NCBI GenBank assembly: GCA_944381825.1
Contig: CALWMK010000012.1
Coordinates: 1 to 43,149, forward strand
Length of the DNA stretch: 43,149 nucleotides
DNA from: an uncultured Clostridia bacterium
GTDB taxonomy: Bacteria > Bacillota > Clostridia > Christensenellales > UBA1242
Reading direction: 5' to 3'
Shown in pieces: positions 7,503 to 17,714 of the stretch. Each line of letters begins with the position of its first letter. Positions within the stretch are counted from its first letter, which is position 1. The position numbers and the translations under genes are program-made. Under the pieces are notes generated by a model. It had not been told where the DNA came from and did no database searches. It worked only from the letters and a program-made list of their open reading frames with translations.

Positions 7503-10328
7503 ATGGAACAAAAAATAAAGGTAGTTGGAGCAAAGGAAAATAATTTAAAAAATGTAAGTGTTGAAATTCCAAGAAATAAATTGGTGGTTTTTACTGGAGT
7601 TTCTGGAAGTGGAAAATCCTCACTTGCTTTTAATACCATTTTTGCAGAAGGACAAAGGCGGTTTGTTGAAAGCTTGTCATCTTATGCAAGGCAATTTTTG
7701 GGTGGAGTAAAAAAACCTGATGTAGAGAATATTGAAGGGCTTTCACCATCTATATCGATTGACCAAAAAACAACAAATCACAATCCTCGTTCAACTGTTG
7801 GAACCGTTACAGAAATTTATGATTATCTAAGACTTTTATTTGCTAGAGTCGGAGATGCTTATTGTCCAAATTGCAATAAGCCAATTAAATCTCAAACAAC
7901 TCAAGAAATTGTTGAAAGCATTATGACAATTGGACAAGGAGAAAAAATTTTACTTCTTGCACCTATTGCAAGAGGGCAAAAGGGAACTTTTGCAAAAAAT
8001 TTCGAAAGCTTAAAAAAGAGTGGTTATGTTAGAGTTATCGTTGACGGTAATATGTGGGAACTTAATGATGACATTGTTTTAGATAAAAACATAAAACATA
8101 ACATTGAAGTTGTGGTAGACAGACTTATAATCAAAGAAAACATTGAAGCAAGGGTGGCAGAAAGTGTGGAAAATTGTTTTAAACTTTCTGATGGATTAGT
8201 GATAGTGTCACATAACGATAATCAAGTTTTAATGAGTAACAAGCATTCTTGTCCTAATTGTGGATTTTCTTTGGAAGAAATTAGTCCAAGAGTTTTTTCC
8301 TTTAATAACCCTTATGGGGCTTGTCCAAATTGTTCGGGTTTGGGATTTATTAACGATATAGATGTTTCGAGAGTATTAAAAAATTCTCATCTTTCTATTA
8401 GTGGTGGAGCATTTAATCTTACTGGCTGGAATTATGAAACAGGTGCAATGGCAAAGATGTATTTTGATGCTCTAGCCCAAAGGTATGACATAGATTTAAA
8501 TTGTCCCGTAAAAGAATTGCCAAAAGACAAACTTGATTTGATTTTGTTTGGTAATAATGGTGAAAAAATTGATATGAGCATGCAAAGTGGAAAATTTACT
8601 GGACAGTTTAAAAATAGCTTTGAGGGTTTAGTTAATAATTTAAAAAGAAGATATGACGAAAGCAAAAGCGAATTTGTGCGATTTGAAATTGGACGATTTA
8701 TGTGCGAACAACCTTGTCCAGTTTGTCACGGGAAAAGACTTAATCAAAATGCTCTATCTGTTAAAATTGAAGGTCTTGATATTTGGCAAATGTGTCAAAA
8801 AAGTGTTGAAGATTTGATAAGTTTTTTTGAAAATGTTAAATTCTCAAAAACCAAACAAGATATTGCCGAAAGCATTTTGAAAGAAATTTTGGCAAGATTA
8901 AATTTTTTAAAAAATGTTGGACTTGAATATTTAACACTTGCAAGAAGTGCGGAAACACTAAGCGGAGGTGAAAGTCAACGAATTAGACTTGCAACCCAAA
9001 TAGGCAGTGGCCTTGTTGGTGTGCTTTACATTCTAGATGAACCAAGTATTGGACTCCATCAAAGAGACAATGATAGATTATTGGATACTCTTTTTCATTT
9101 GAGAGATTTGGGAAATTCTCTTATAGTGGTTGAACATGATGAGGATACTATTAAAAGTGCAGACTTTATTGTTGATGTCGGTCCATATGCAGGTGTTCAT
9201 GGTGGAGAGATTGTTGCCTCTGGCACTGTGGAAGACATAAAAAAATGTAAAAACTCTATTACTGGTAAATTTTTATCTGGAGAAGAAAAAATTGAAATTC
9301 CAAATGAAAGGATTAATCCAAGTGGCTTTCTTTCCATTAAAGGAGCCAATGAAAACAATTTAAAAAATATTAATGTAAACATTCCATTAGGTGTGTTAAC
9401 CGTTGTGACTGGTGTTTCTGGAAGTGGCAAGAGTAGTTTGGTTAATGGAATAATTTATCCATATCTTTCTGGCAAAATTAATGGAAGAACATTTAATAAA
9501 ATCAATTTTAAATCTTTTGTTGGTGATGAACAAATTGATAAAGTAATTTTAATTGATCAATCTCCTATAGGGCGAACTCCAAGAAGCAATCCAGCAACTT
9601 ACACTGGAGTTTTTACACCTATTCGTGAACTTTTTGCCTCTACTCAACTTGCAAAGCAAAGAGGCTACACCTCTGGAAGGTTTAGTTTTAATATTCGTGG
9701 AGGTCGATGTGAAACTTGTGAGGGGGCTGGTGAAAAAGAAATTGAGATGTATTTCTTGCCAGACATTTCAATACCATGTGAGGTATGCCATGGTGCCAGA
9801 TATAACAAAGAAACACTTCAGGTTGTTTATAAAGATAAAAACATTTCAGATGTACTTGAAATGACGGTTGAAGAGGCTTTAAAGTTTTTTGAGAATATAC
9901 CAACAATTAGAAACAGACTTCAAGCACTTTTTGATGTTGGATTGGGATATATAAAACTCGGGCAATCTGCAACAACTCTTTCTGGTGGTGAGGCGCAAAG
10001 AGTTAAACTCGCTAGTGAACTGGCAAGAAAGAGTACCGGAAAAACATTATATATATTAGATGAGCCAACTACTGGACTTCATAGTTATGATGTAAAAAAA
10101 TTAATTGGTATTTTACAACGTTTAAAGGCAAATGGAAACAGTATTTTGGTTATTGAACACAACTTAGATGTAATCAAATGTGCCGACTATATCATTGACT
10201 TAGGTCCAGAAGGCGGCGACAGGGGTGGAGAGATTGTTGCTACTGGCACTCCAGAACAAGTTGCACAATGTGAAAAGAGCTACACAGGAAAATATCTAAA
10301 AAAAATCTTAAATTCGAATAAAAAATAA
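7503..10328 (+). CDS. uvrA: UvrABC excision nuclease subunit A
   Basis: Damage-recognition ATPase of nucleotide excision repair, 941 residues. The ATG at 7503 is chosen because MEQKIKVVGAKENNLKNV is the family N-terminus and an upstream ATG at 7485 overlaps the -10 box. Two ABC ATPase modules are visible: Walker A GVSGSGKS near 31-38 and again near 637-644, with signatures LSGGESQ and LSGGEAQ. Zinc-binding CPNC/CPVC pairs and the C-terminal CETCEGAG...CEVCHG module are intact. It is transcribed separately from uvrB. Confidence 0.97.
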   Translation: MEQKIKVVGAKENNLKNVSVEIPRNKLVVFTGVSGSGKSSLAFNTIFAEGQRRFVESLSSYARQFLGGVKKPDVENIEGLSPSISIDQKTTNHNPRSTVGTVTEIYDYLRLLFARVGDAYCPNCNKPIKSQTTQEIVESIMTIGQGEKILLLAPIARGQKGTFAKNFESLKKSGYVRVIVDGNMWELNDDIVLDKNIKHNIEVVVDRLIIKENIEARVAESVENCFKLSDGLVIVSHNDNQVLMSNKHSCPNCGFSLEEISPRVFSFNNPYGACPNCSGLGFINDIDVSRVLKNSHLSISGGAFNLTGWNYETGAMAKMYFDALAQRYDIDLNCPVKELPKDKLDLILFGNNGEKIDMSMQSGKFTGQFKNSFEGLVNNLKRRYDESKSEFVRFEIGRFMCEQPCPVCHGKRLNQNALSVKIEGLDIWQMCQKSVEDLISFFENVKFSKTKQDIAESILKEILARLNFLKNVGLEYLTLARSAETLSGGESQRIRLATQIGSGLVGVLYILDEPSIGLHQRDNDRLLDTLFHLRDLGNSLIVVEHDEDTIKSADFIVDVGPYAGVHGGEIVASGTVEDIKKCKNSITGKFLSGEEKIEIPNERINPSGFLSIKGANENNLKNINVNIPLGVLTVVTGVSGSGKSSLVNGIIYPYLSGKINGRTFNKINFKSFVGDEQIDKVILIDQSPIGRTPRSNPATYTGVFTPIRELFASTQLAKQRGYTSGRFSFNIRGGRCETCEGAGEKEIEMYFLPDISIPCEVCHGARYNKETLQVVYKDKNISDVLEMTVEEALKFFENIPTIRNRLQALFDVGLGYIKLGQSATTLSGGEAQRVKLASELARKSTGKTLYILDEPTTGLHSYDVKKLIGILQRLKANGNSILVIEHNLDVIKCADYIIDLGPEGGDRGGEIVATGTPEQVAQCEKSYTGKYLKKILNSNKK

Positions 10329-10351
10329 ATAAAATTTGTAAGGAAAAAATA

Positions 10352-11056
10352 ATGTTTGAAAAACAAAGCTGGACAAAAAAAGATATCGAGCAGTTTTACA
10401 ATTTTTTAGAAGGTATAAAAAATCAAAAGAAGGTAGAGTGGACAAGAAAAATAATCAATACCAATATGCCACTTTTGGCTATAAAGACACCAGTTATAAA
10501 AGATATTGCAAAACAAATTTCAAAGGGTAATTTTATTTCTTTTTTACAGCAAAGACCTTTTAAATATTACGATAGTTTGGCAATTTGTGGACTTTTAATA
10601 CCAAAAATTAACGATTTTGATACAATGGTTAACCACTTGTTAGAATTTTCCAAAATAATTGATAATTGGGCAAACTGTGATTTGTTGAAATTTAATATTA
10701 ATTCAAATGAAGAAAAATATTTTTTACTTTCAAAAAAATTACTTTCTTCAAAAATGACTTTTGAAAGAAGAATAGGAGTTATAATTTTATTTGAATTTAT
10801 AAAAAAAGAAGATTATCTTGAAAAAATTTTTAACTGTTTAAACCAATTATTTGATGAAAAAGAATATTATGTTAATATGGCATGTGCATGGCTCGTTTGT
10901 GAACTATTTATTAAACAAAGAGATAAAACTTTAAATTTTTTAAAAACAAATACTTTAAATTATTTTGTTTTAAATAAAGCAATTTCAAAATGTAGAGATT
11001 CTTATAGGGTGAGCGAGCAAGATAAATATATGCTTTTAAATTTTAAAAAAAATTGA
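10352..11056 (+). CDS. AlkD-like DNA alkylation repair enzyme
   Basis: A 234-residue all-helical HEAT-like repeat protein of the AlkD family, DNA glycosylases that remove alkylated bases without base flipping. DNWANCD at 104-110 supplies the Trp and Asp (W106, D110) expected for the catalytic W...D pair. The length is normal for the short AlkD subgroup. It follows uvrA by 23 nt with its own SD (AAGGAA), so it probably shares the uvrA transcript, making a repair operon. The exact substrate is unknown. Confidence 0.85.
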   Translation: MFEKQSWTKKDIEQFYNFLEGIKNQKKVEWTRKIINTNMPLLAIKTPVIKDIAKQISKGNFISFLQQRPFKYYDSLAICGLLIPKINDFDTMVNHLLEFSKIIDNWANCDLLKFNINSNEEKYFLLSKKLLSSKMTFERRIGVIILFEFIKKEDYLEKIFNCLNQLFDEKEYYVNMACAWLVCELFIKQRDKTLNFLKTNTLNYFVLNKAISKCRDSYRVSEQDKYMLLNFKKN

Positions 11057-11114
11057 ATAATTAATTTTTAAATGTCAAAAAAATTGTTATTGATTATCGT
11101 AATTTTTAAAAAAT

Positions 11115-11146
11115 ATAGCAGCCTTAAATAAGGTTGCTGTATTTTA
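11115..11146. terminator. Terminator after alkD-like gene
   Basis: AGCAGCCTT and AAGGTTGCT form a 9-bp stem with one G-T pair, followed by TATTTT on the plus strand. It overlaps the 3' end of the minus-strand remnant. Confidence 0.65.
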
Positions 11147-11710
11147 AAGTTCTGGAGTAGTTTCTTCCTCTTTTCTTCTTTTTAACTCTTTTATTTTATT
11201 TTTAGAAATTTTTATTTGATGTTTTGCATTTTGAGCATCTTGTTTGTTGTAACTATCTGGATTAGTAAAAAGTAAGAAGGTTGATGGTATTAATGAAGTA
11301 GTTCCAAGTAAAGAAATAGCTGACATTTCATCATATTTGCATGATTTTTTGTAATACTCATAATATGGCTCAGGCTTGTATTGTTGCATATAATATTTAG
11401 TCATTATATTTGCTCTAGCAACTTCTTTTAAAACATCATATACCTGAGTATTCACTTAGTTCATTTTCTACATTTTCTTTATATTGTTTAAATTCTTCCG
11501 TGTTCGCTACCTCATAAACTTTCTTATCTAAAGAACTCCCTTTTATAATTGAATATGATAGACTTGAAAAAGAAAGCGCTGATATGGACTAAGAATATTA
11601 AATCGGCTTTTTTTAAGCTATTACCTTTTAGATATGTTTTTTTGTTATAAGCAATTTTTTGTTTTTCTTTTTTTATTTCCTCTTTAATATTAGAGATTTT
11701 TACCTCTATC
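11144..11710 (-). pseudogene. Decayed gene with two frameshifts
   Basis: Three minus-strand reading-frame pieces line up as one protein: KISNIKEEIKKEKQKIAY... (about 11580-11710), ISALSFSSLSYSIIKGSS...NELSEYSGI (about 11450-11590), and NTQVYDVLKEVARAN...TTPEL (11144-11455, its apparent start being a GTG). Each junction needs one frame change, and the first piece has no start codon after the upstream stop. The product would have had lysine-rich coiled-coil segments at both ends and a hydrophobic middle. I do not recognise the family. Confidence 0.6.
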
Positions 11711-11834
11711 TATATGTATATTATATTCAAAATGGGGGCAATAGGCAATTTGAAAAAAGTTAAACTTATACATATTAAATGTGTTATGAAATGAAATTTG
11801 TAAAACTTTAAATAAATGTCATACTTTCGTCATA

Positions 11835-11863
11835 TTGACAATTAATTTTATGAATATTAAAAT
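11835..11863 (+). promoter_or_regulatory. Promoter of the J-domain gene
   Basis: TTGACA (11835-11840) and TAAAAT (11858-11863) are 17 bp apart. An SD (TGAGGAA) and the ATG follow within 15 nt. Confidence 0.7.
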
Positions 11864-11877
11864 ATTATTGAGGAATT

Positions 11878-12384
11878 ATGGAAAATTATTATAGTCTTTT
11901 GGGTGTTGAACCGTCTTCTTCGAAACAAGAAATTAGAAAGGCATATTTAAAACTATTAAAAAAGTATCATCCAGATGTTTATAATGGCGACAAAAAGACG
12001 GCTGAGAATGTTACAATAGAATTAAACAAGGCATATACAATTCTTTCTGATATCGAGAAGAGAAGGGATTATGATTCACAACTAAAAACTTATAAAAATT
12101 ATGATATAAAGCAAAAGCCCCAAAAAGCTAATGAGTATAAGACTTTTACACATAAACGAACATCAACAGAGAATGTTAACACTAATGCTAAATTTAAAAA
12201 TGATAAACAAAAAGCGAAAGATGAATTTTATAAAAAAGAATATGATAAAAAAAATGAAATAAATAAAATTAAAAGAAAAAATAAAAAAAATAAAAGTTTT
12301 TTAGGTGAAACTAAATTAAATTTTGCAATTTTTACGGTGGTTTTGGCAATAGTTGTACTTATTTTTATATTAATTTTAATTTAA
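11878..12384 (+). CDS. Membrane-anchored J-domain protein
   Basis: A 168-residue protein with a J domain at 1-66 (YYSLLGVEPSSSKQEIRKAY), including the HPD motif at 31-33 that stimulates Hsp70 ATPase. A highly charged Lys/Asn-rich linker (about 75-145) leads to one C-terminal membrane helix (about 148-168). It lacks the Gly/Phe, zinc-finger and substrate-binding regions of true DnaJ, so it is a specialised type-III co-chaperone that would recruit DnaK to the membrane. Its client is unknown. Confidence 0.88.
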   Translation: MENYYSLLGVEPSSSKQEIRKAYLKLLKKYHPDVYNGDKKTAENVTIELNKAYTILSDIEKRRDYDSQLKTYKNYDIKQKPQKANEYKTFTHKRTSTENVNTNAKFKNDKQKAKDEFYKKEYDKKNEINKIKRKNKKNKSFLGETKLNFAIFTVVLAIVVLIFILILI

Positions 12385-12537
12385 TCAAATAAAAAAATAC
12401 TGAGAAATTGCATACTTAGAAAGTGTTTTTAACCTGTAAAAAAAACTTATGAATTTCATTAAAAAATAAGATGTTAGTAAATTATATTTGTTATAAAACT
12501 TTAAAATATAATTATTTAATGCCTTGTCATGGGTTGA

Positions 12538-13101
12538 TTAGGGGCAGTTAAATGCTTTGTTTAAAGATAGATGGCAATTAATCAATCTTGTTGGAGTTAT
12601 AATATAGTCCATTTTTACATCATGCTCTTCAGATGGGATTTTATCAAAAAGTTGAAAATCGTAGCAAAGTGCCACCTTTAAACATTCATTTTCTTTTAAA
12701 AACCTATCATAATATCCTTTTCCAAACCCTATACGATTCCCTTGTTTATCTAGCACAATGGCAGGGATAATTGAAACAAAATTTGAAATTTCTATTTTTT
12801 CACCATTAGGCTCATCGATACCGTAATTATTTTTTTTCATATCATTACTAAATTTCACAGCAAAGATTTTTCCATTTTTAATTTTAGGAAGATAAACATT
12901 TTTTTTATTTTGTATTAAAAACTTTATTATTTGTTTCGTTTCGACCTCATTTTTAAAAGAATTATAAATAAAAAAATTTTTATATTGTAAAAGAAGTGGA
13001 GTAAGGCTATTAAAAATTTTATATGAAAAAAGCGAAACTTCTTTGGAAGTTAACTGTTCTCTTTTTATTAGAACTTGTTTTCTTATTTGTTGTTTTGTCA
13101 T
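12538..13101 (-). CDS. 5-formyltetrahydrofolate cyclo-ligase
   Basis: Converts 5-formyl-THF to 5,10-methenyl-THF with ATP, returning this storage folate to one-carbon metabolism. It has 187 residues, normal length. The N-terminal basic segment (RKQVLIKR) and the family signature GNRIGFGKGYYDRFL near residues 120-135 are present. There is no SD site; TTGCCT-N17-TATAAT on the minus strand ends 7 nt before the ATG, predicting a leaderless mRNA. It lies alone between the J-domain gene and rpsT. Confidence 0.92.
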   Translation of the reverse strand: MTKQQIRKQVLIKREQLTSKEVSLFSYKIFNSLTPLLLQYKNFFIYNSFKNEVETKQIIKFLIQNKKNVYLPKIKNGKIFAVKFSNDMKKNNYGIDEPNGEKIEISNFVSIIPAIVLDKQGNRIGFGKGYYDRFLKENECLKVALCYDFQLFDKIPSEEHDVKMDYIITPTRLINCHLSLNKAFNCP

Positions 13102-13108
13102 TGCAAAT

Positions 13109-13137
13109 ATTATACAATTTCATAATTGCATAGGCAA
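13109..13137 (-). promoter_or_regulatory. Leaderless-type promoter of cyclo-ligase
   Basis: Minus-strand TTGCCT (13132-13137), 17-bp spacer, TATAAT (13109-13114), then 7 nt to the ATG at 13101. Confidence 0.75.
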
Positions 13138-13322
13138 GTTTGTTAGCACAATCTAAAATTTTTTTGTGAAATATTTTGAATTTAATAAAAATAAATGCAC
13201 TAAACTTATAACTTTTAATCTTATTAAAATTTAAACATCAAACATTTCTACCAATATTGAAAAGGCTTTTCAAAATATCAATTTTTATTTGTAGTTTAAA
13301 AGGAATTTAATATTATTTTTCA

Positions 13323-13351
13323 TTGAAAAAAAACGACCTCAAAAGAGGTCG
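13323..13351 (-). terminator. rpsT terminator
   Basis: On the minus strand CGACCTC-TTTT-GAGGTCG is followed by at least eight T residues, 20 nt after the rpsT stop: a textbook intrinsic terminator. Confidence 0.92.
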
Positions 13352-13370
13352 GTTAATTTAAAACTTAAAA

Positions 13371-13643
13371 TTAGGCGCTTTGTTTTGCGTCGCTTAAAAG
13401 TTTTGAGAGGTGAGCAATTCTTCTTGAAGCGCAATTTTTATGAATGACATTTTTGCTTGCTGCATTGTCAAGAAGAGAAACCACTTGTTTTAAAAGCTCA
13501 TCTGCACCTTGAAGATTGTTCTCAGCAAGTGCGAGCTTGAATTTTTTTGTATAAGTAGAAATTTTAGACTTAACAACTTTGTTTTCAAGTCTTTTCTTTT
13601 CGTTTACATTAACTCTCTTTTTAGCTGATTTGATATTAGGCAT
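13371..13643 (-). CDS. rpsT: 30S ribosomal protein S20
   Basis: Primary 16S rRNA-binding protein of the small subunit, 90 residues. The start at 13643 (MPNIKSAKKRVNVNEKKR) is chosen because AAAGGAG lies 6 nt before it and it matches the family N-terminus; a further in-frame ATG upstream is rejected. Typical lysine/alanine-rich three-helix composition. It is monocistronic, with its own terminator, and divergent from gpr as in many Firmicutes. Confidence 0.96.
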   Translation of the reverse strand: MPNIKSAKKRVNVNEKKRLENKVVKSKISTYTKKFKLALAENNLQGADELLKQVVSLLDNAASKNVIHKNCASRRIAHLSKLLSDAKQSA

Positions 13644-13727
13644 GACTATCTCCTTTAAAATTAACATGAAGAGTTTATCATAACATTAAAATAAAATCAA
13701 GTATTTTTTGTAATATACTCAAAAAAA

Positions 13728-14486
13728 ATGTCAATAATAGACATTATGCAAAGATTATATGACGAAGAGCCAAGCGATGACTTGGTTGCTAATGGATTTG
13801 TTGTTGATAAAAATTTTAATTATGATATTTCTCTTGCCACTCTTTCTATAAAAAACGACAAGCAATCAAAAAAGTTGAATAAGGAGATAGGGGAATATAG
13901 AATTTTAAACTCACCATTATTTAATACTGACAACGATAAAATTTTGCCTTACACTAAAAAAATTTTTAAAAATATTTTAAAAGATTTGGCAAAATCAAAA
14001 AGCAAGGTATTAATTGCTGGACTAGGCAACGAAAAAATTCAAGCAGATGCTTTTGGGTCGTTATGTGTTGATTTGTTACAACTTAAAAAGAATATGTATG
14101 CAATAAAGCCTGATGTTTTTCAAAACACTAACATTATGGCATGTGATATTATTGATGGAGTTTGTAAGGTTTTAAAACCAGAACTTGTAATTGTCATTGA
14201 CAGTCTTGGAACTTATAATATAAAACGCCTTGCTTGTTCATTTCAAATTTCAAATGTTGGGATATTGCCGGGTGGAGCATTGCATAATAAAAATAAAATA
14301 ATTTCCCAAAAGACCCTTGGAATTCCATGTTTGGTAATTGGTGTTCCTCTCATGGTATTCTCCAAAGGTCTTGACAAAAGTCTTAATGACTTTTATGGAA
14401 ATTTAATTTTAACCCCAAAAGATGTGGGCGATGTAGTAAAAAAATGCGCGCTAATGGTTGCTGAAACTATTTATGAGTTATTTTAG
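13728..14486 (+). CDS. gpr: Spore germination protease GPR
   Basis: Aspartate-dependent protease (family A25) that degrades small acid-soluble spore proteins during germination. GLGN at 98-101 followed by D107, and D158 in VIVIDSL, match the two conserved acidic sites; ILPGGALHNKNK at 179-190 is the conserved C-terminal segment. At 252 residues it is clearly shorter than the roughly 370 of Bacillus GPR, mainly in the N-terminal and final C-terminal parts. There is no SD site; a TATACT box lies 8 nt before the ATG. I see no convincing sigma-G site. Confidence 0.88.
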   Translation: MSIIDIMQRLYDEEPSDDLVANGFVVDKNFNYDISLATLSIKNDKQSKKLNKEIGEYRILNSPLFNTDNDKILPYTKKIFKNILKDLAKSKSKVLIAGLGNEKIQADAFGSLCVDLLQLKKNMYAIKPDVFQNTNIMACDIIDGVCKVLKPELVIVIDSLGTYNIKRLACSFQISNVGILPGGALHNKNKIISQKTLGIPCLVIGVPLMVFSKGLDKSLNDFYGNLILTPKDVGDVVKKCALMVAETIYELF

Positions 14487-15133
14487 GTTCCGCAAATAGC
14501 TGTTGGATATAGAGGTAATTCTCCAAGTCCTGGGCATTGCGCTGCAGGTGATTCTTGGCAAGCTGGAATTTGAGGATATCCATAGCTTGGAACCAAAAGG
14601 TCAACATTGGCAACAACTTTTAAAATCACTTGGATGCAGGCTGTTACAGTGAAAACATTTGGAGCTGTAAAGGTTCCAATTTGACTGGTTACTATTGCCT
14701 GAGCTTTAATTTGAATTGCTGCAGCAGATGGTTGCGGTACAAATAATATTACATTTTTTGTAACGGTGATGCTTGATGTTGCAGTTCCTTGAACCCCATT
14801 AGTATCTCTATAAGTAATTAAAATTGGAATGGTAATAGTTGCACTAACATTTGCATAATTTGGTTTGCTTTCAATTCTGTCAATAACCAAATTGCTTATC
14901 ACAGTTTCTTGCGCTGGATTGGTTTCAGCAGAAATAAAGGTTAATGGCAGAGTTGGATTGGCTGGTGTGAAGTTTGTTGCTGTTAATGCTAGGCCTGTTT
15001 CTGTTGTTAAGCTTACACATGCATCAAATACTTTTGTAACTTCAATTAGGGCTTTTTCGCATAGACCTGTTGTTGCGTTTCCACAAATTGGTCCAGGTCT
15101 ATTTGGATTATTATTGTTAATATAAAAAGACAT
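14483..15133 (-). CDS. Putative spore-surface/coat-like protein
   Basis: A 216-residue protein with no signal peptide or membrane segment. It begins with an Asn/Pro/Cys stretch (NNNNPNRPGPICGNATTGLC), then ALIEVTKVFDACVSL, two Thr/Val/Ile-rich beta regions (about 75-135 and 140-185) and a Cys/Pro-rich tail. Beta-rich proteins of this type occur in spore-forming Clostridia and resemble coat or SPOCS-like proteins, but I cannot assign a family firmly. Strong SD (AAGGAGG). It converges on gpr with a 4-nt overlap of the stop codons. Confidence 0.6.
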   Translation of the reverse strand: MSFYINNNNPNRPGPICGNATTGLCEKALIEVTKVFDACVSLTTETGLALTATNFTPANPTLPLTFISAETNPAQETVISNLVIDRIESKPNYANVSATITIPILITYRDTNGVQGTATSSITVTKNVILFVPQPSAAAIQIKAQAIVTSQIGTFTAPNVFTVTACIQVILKVVANVDLLVPSYGYPQIPACQESPAAQCPGLGELPLYPTAICGT

Positions 15134-15213
15134 AAGAACCTCCTTTAATTAAAATCTTTCATATTACGATATGACAAATAATTTTTTTTTGTCACAAAAA
15201 TTTGATGTTATGT

Positions 15214-15254
15214 TTGTTTTATTTGCGTTTTTTTTGATATACTAACATTGTTAG
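15214..15254 (+). promoter_or_regulatory. Probable gap promoter with small palindrome
   Basis: TTGTTT (15214-15219) and TATACT (15238-15243) are 18 bp apart, followed by a short palindrome CTAAC-ATT-GTTAG (15242-15254) at the expected transcription start, possibly an operator. Confidence 0.45.
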
Positions 15255-15259
15255 ATTAA

Positions 15260-16297
<1,038 letters not shown>

Positions 16298-16386
16298 AGC
16301 TGTATAAGATATTTAAAATAATATATTTTTGTTTCTTAAAATTTTGTTTAATTTTAAGTTATTATAACCATTTATATTATTTTTGT

Positions 16387-16428
16387 AATGCTAAAATTGT
16401 TTCTTACTTTTAATGTTTTAGCATTTTT
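16387..16428 (+). terminator. gap terminator
   Basis: AATGCTAAAA (16387-16396) and TTTTAGCATT (16416-16425) are perfect 10-bp arms followed by TTT. It lies about 90 nt after the gap stop. Confidence 0.65.
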
Positions 16429-16492
16429 AAAATTAATAACTAAATTAGTTTGTTTATAATTATAGACAAAAATGTTTATCGAAAACAGTATG

Positions 16493-16540
16493 CTTTGTTA
16501 ATTATAGGAATTAACAAAGTTTAATATATTTGAATAGACT
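16493..16540 (+). promoter_or_regulatory. Promoter with overlapping palindromic operator
   Basis: CTTTGTTAAT (16493-16502) and ATTAACAAAG (16510-16519) form a perfect 10-bp inverted repeat around 7 nt. The right arm contains a -35-like TTAACA (16511-16516), 18 bp before TAGACT (16535-16540), which is only 5 nt before the ATG at 16546. A repressor bound here would block the promoter. No regulator gene is adjacent. Confidence 0.6.
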
Positions 16541-16545
16541 TAAAT

Positions 16546-17664
16546 ATGGAAAAACAAAGGAAATACATAAATTTGAAAGATATATGTGAAAAATTTGATT
16601 TGAAAGGAAAAGTAATCTCAATAGCCCCATTCGGAAATGGAAAAATAAACAAATCATTTAAAGTGGTATGTGATGATGATGGAATGGAAAAATTTTATAT
16701 TTTACAATGCATTTCAAACAAAATGGGCTCTCCAATCATTTTAATGCAAAACACGATAAACATAATTTCGCATTTAGAAAAAAAAGGATATAGAGGATTA
16801 AATTTAATCAATACAAAGGAAAACAAAAATTATTATGTCGAGCAAAAAAGATTTTTTAGAGTATTTGAATTTTTAGATGGAGAAGTTTTTGAAACCATAG
16901 ATTGCCCACATAGATTTGAAAAGGCGGGTGAGGCTTTTGCTCAGTTTGCAAAGGAATTGCAAGACATTGGCGATGAAAAAATTATAAGTTTGATTCCTAA
17001 TTTTCATAATACTAGTAAAATTTTTGAAGACTTTGTAAAGGCAGTTAGGGATAATCCGACTGGAAGAAAAAAAATTGCAAGAGATGAGATTTGGTTTTTG
17101 CTTTGGAAAAGTGATATTTTAAATGAATTTGAAAAATTAAAATTTAATGAAGAACTTCCAAAGCGTATCATTCATGGTGACACGAAATTAAATAATTTAA
17201 TTTTTAATAAAAACTCTCATGATGTTTTGGCTGTTGTTGATTATGACACTGTAATGAAAAATTATCTGTGCTATGATTTTGGTGATGCAGTTAGATCGGG
17301 TTGTAATTGTGTTTCGGAAGATGAATGTAATTTTTCCAAAGTAAAATTTAACATGTCTTACTTTAATGCCTTTTCAAAAGGTTATCTTAGTGTGTGGAAA
17401 CATGAACTTTCTGCTGCTGAATTGAAATCGATTGCAATTTCGCCCTTTTTAGTTACATATGAGCTCAGTTTAAGATTTTTGACAGATTATTTATTAGGTG
17501 ACATTTATTTTTTAACTAAAAATTCGGATGACAATTTGATGCGATGTAAAAATCAAATTGCTCTATTAAAAGATATGTATCGATATAAAGATAAAATTTT
17601 TGACACTGTTTTAAAAGGAGTAAAAGATAAAAATAAAAATCAAAAACATTGGTTTGAAATTTAG
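16546..17664 (+). CDS. Phosphotransferase, sugar-kinase-like (NahK-type)
   Basis: A 372-residue protein of the aminoglycoside phosphotransferase/choline kinase fold. The catalytic loop IHGDTKLNN is at about 209-217 and the metal-binding VVDYDTVM at about 231-238, followed by YDFGDAVRSGCN; this variant is typical of N-acetylhexosamine 1-kinase-like enzymes. The N-terminal segment FYILQCISNKMGSPIILMQN also fits that subgroup. A role in phosphorylating an amino sugar is likely but the substrate is inferred. No SD site; a -10 box lies 5 nt upstream, with a palindromic operator over the promoter. Confidence 0.75.
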   Translation: MEKQRKYINLKDICEKFDLKGKVISIAPFGNGKINKSFKVVCDDDGMEKFYILQCISNKMGSPIILMQNTINIISHLEKKGYRGLNLINTKENKNYYVEQKRFFRVFEFLDGEVFETIDCPHRFEKAGEAFAQFAKELQDIGDEKIISLIPNFHNTSKIFEDFVKAVRDNPTGRKKIARDEIWFLLWKSDILNEFEKLKFNEELPKRIIHGDTKLNNLIFNKNSHDVLAVVDYDTVMKNYLCYDFGDAVRSGCNCVSEDECNFSKVKFNMSYFNAFSKGYLSVWKHELSAAELKSIAISPFLVTYELSLRFLTDYLLGDIYFLTKNSDDNLMRCKNQIALLKDMYRYKDKIFDTVLKGVKDKNKNQKHWFEI

Positions 17665-17670
17665 GATTAA

Positions 17671-17695
17671 AAAAAATAGAGCGGATGCTCTATTT
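17671..17695. terminator. Bidirectional terminator
   Basis: AAATAGAGC-GGAT-GCTCTATTT with A residues before and T residues after, lying between the convergent kinase and DUF4234 genes. Confidence 0.85.
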
Positions 17696-17714
17696 TATAT
17701 TAAATTAAACTAAT

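Noticed and set aside
7430-7503. LexA/SOS box before uvrA
   Set aside because: No CGAAC-N4-GTTCG or similar palindrome could be found in this interval.
9625-9906. Overlapping ORFs inside uvrA
   Set aside because: They are out-of-frame shadows of conserved UvrA coding sequence with no SD or family features.
13691-13728. Sigma-G promoter for gpr
   Set aside because: TATACT near the start resembles a -10, but no matching -35 at the right spacing is present.
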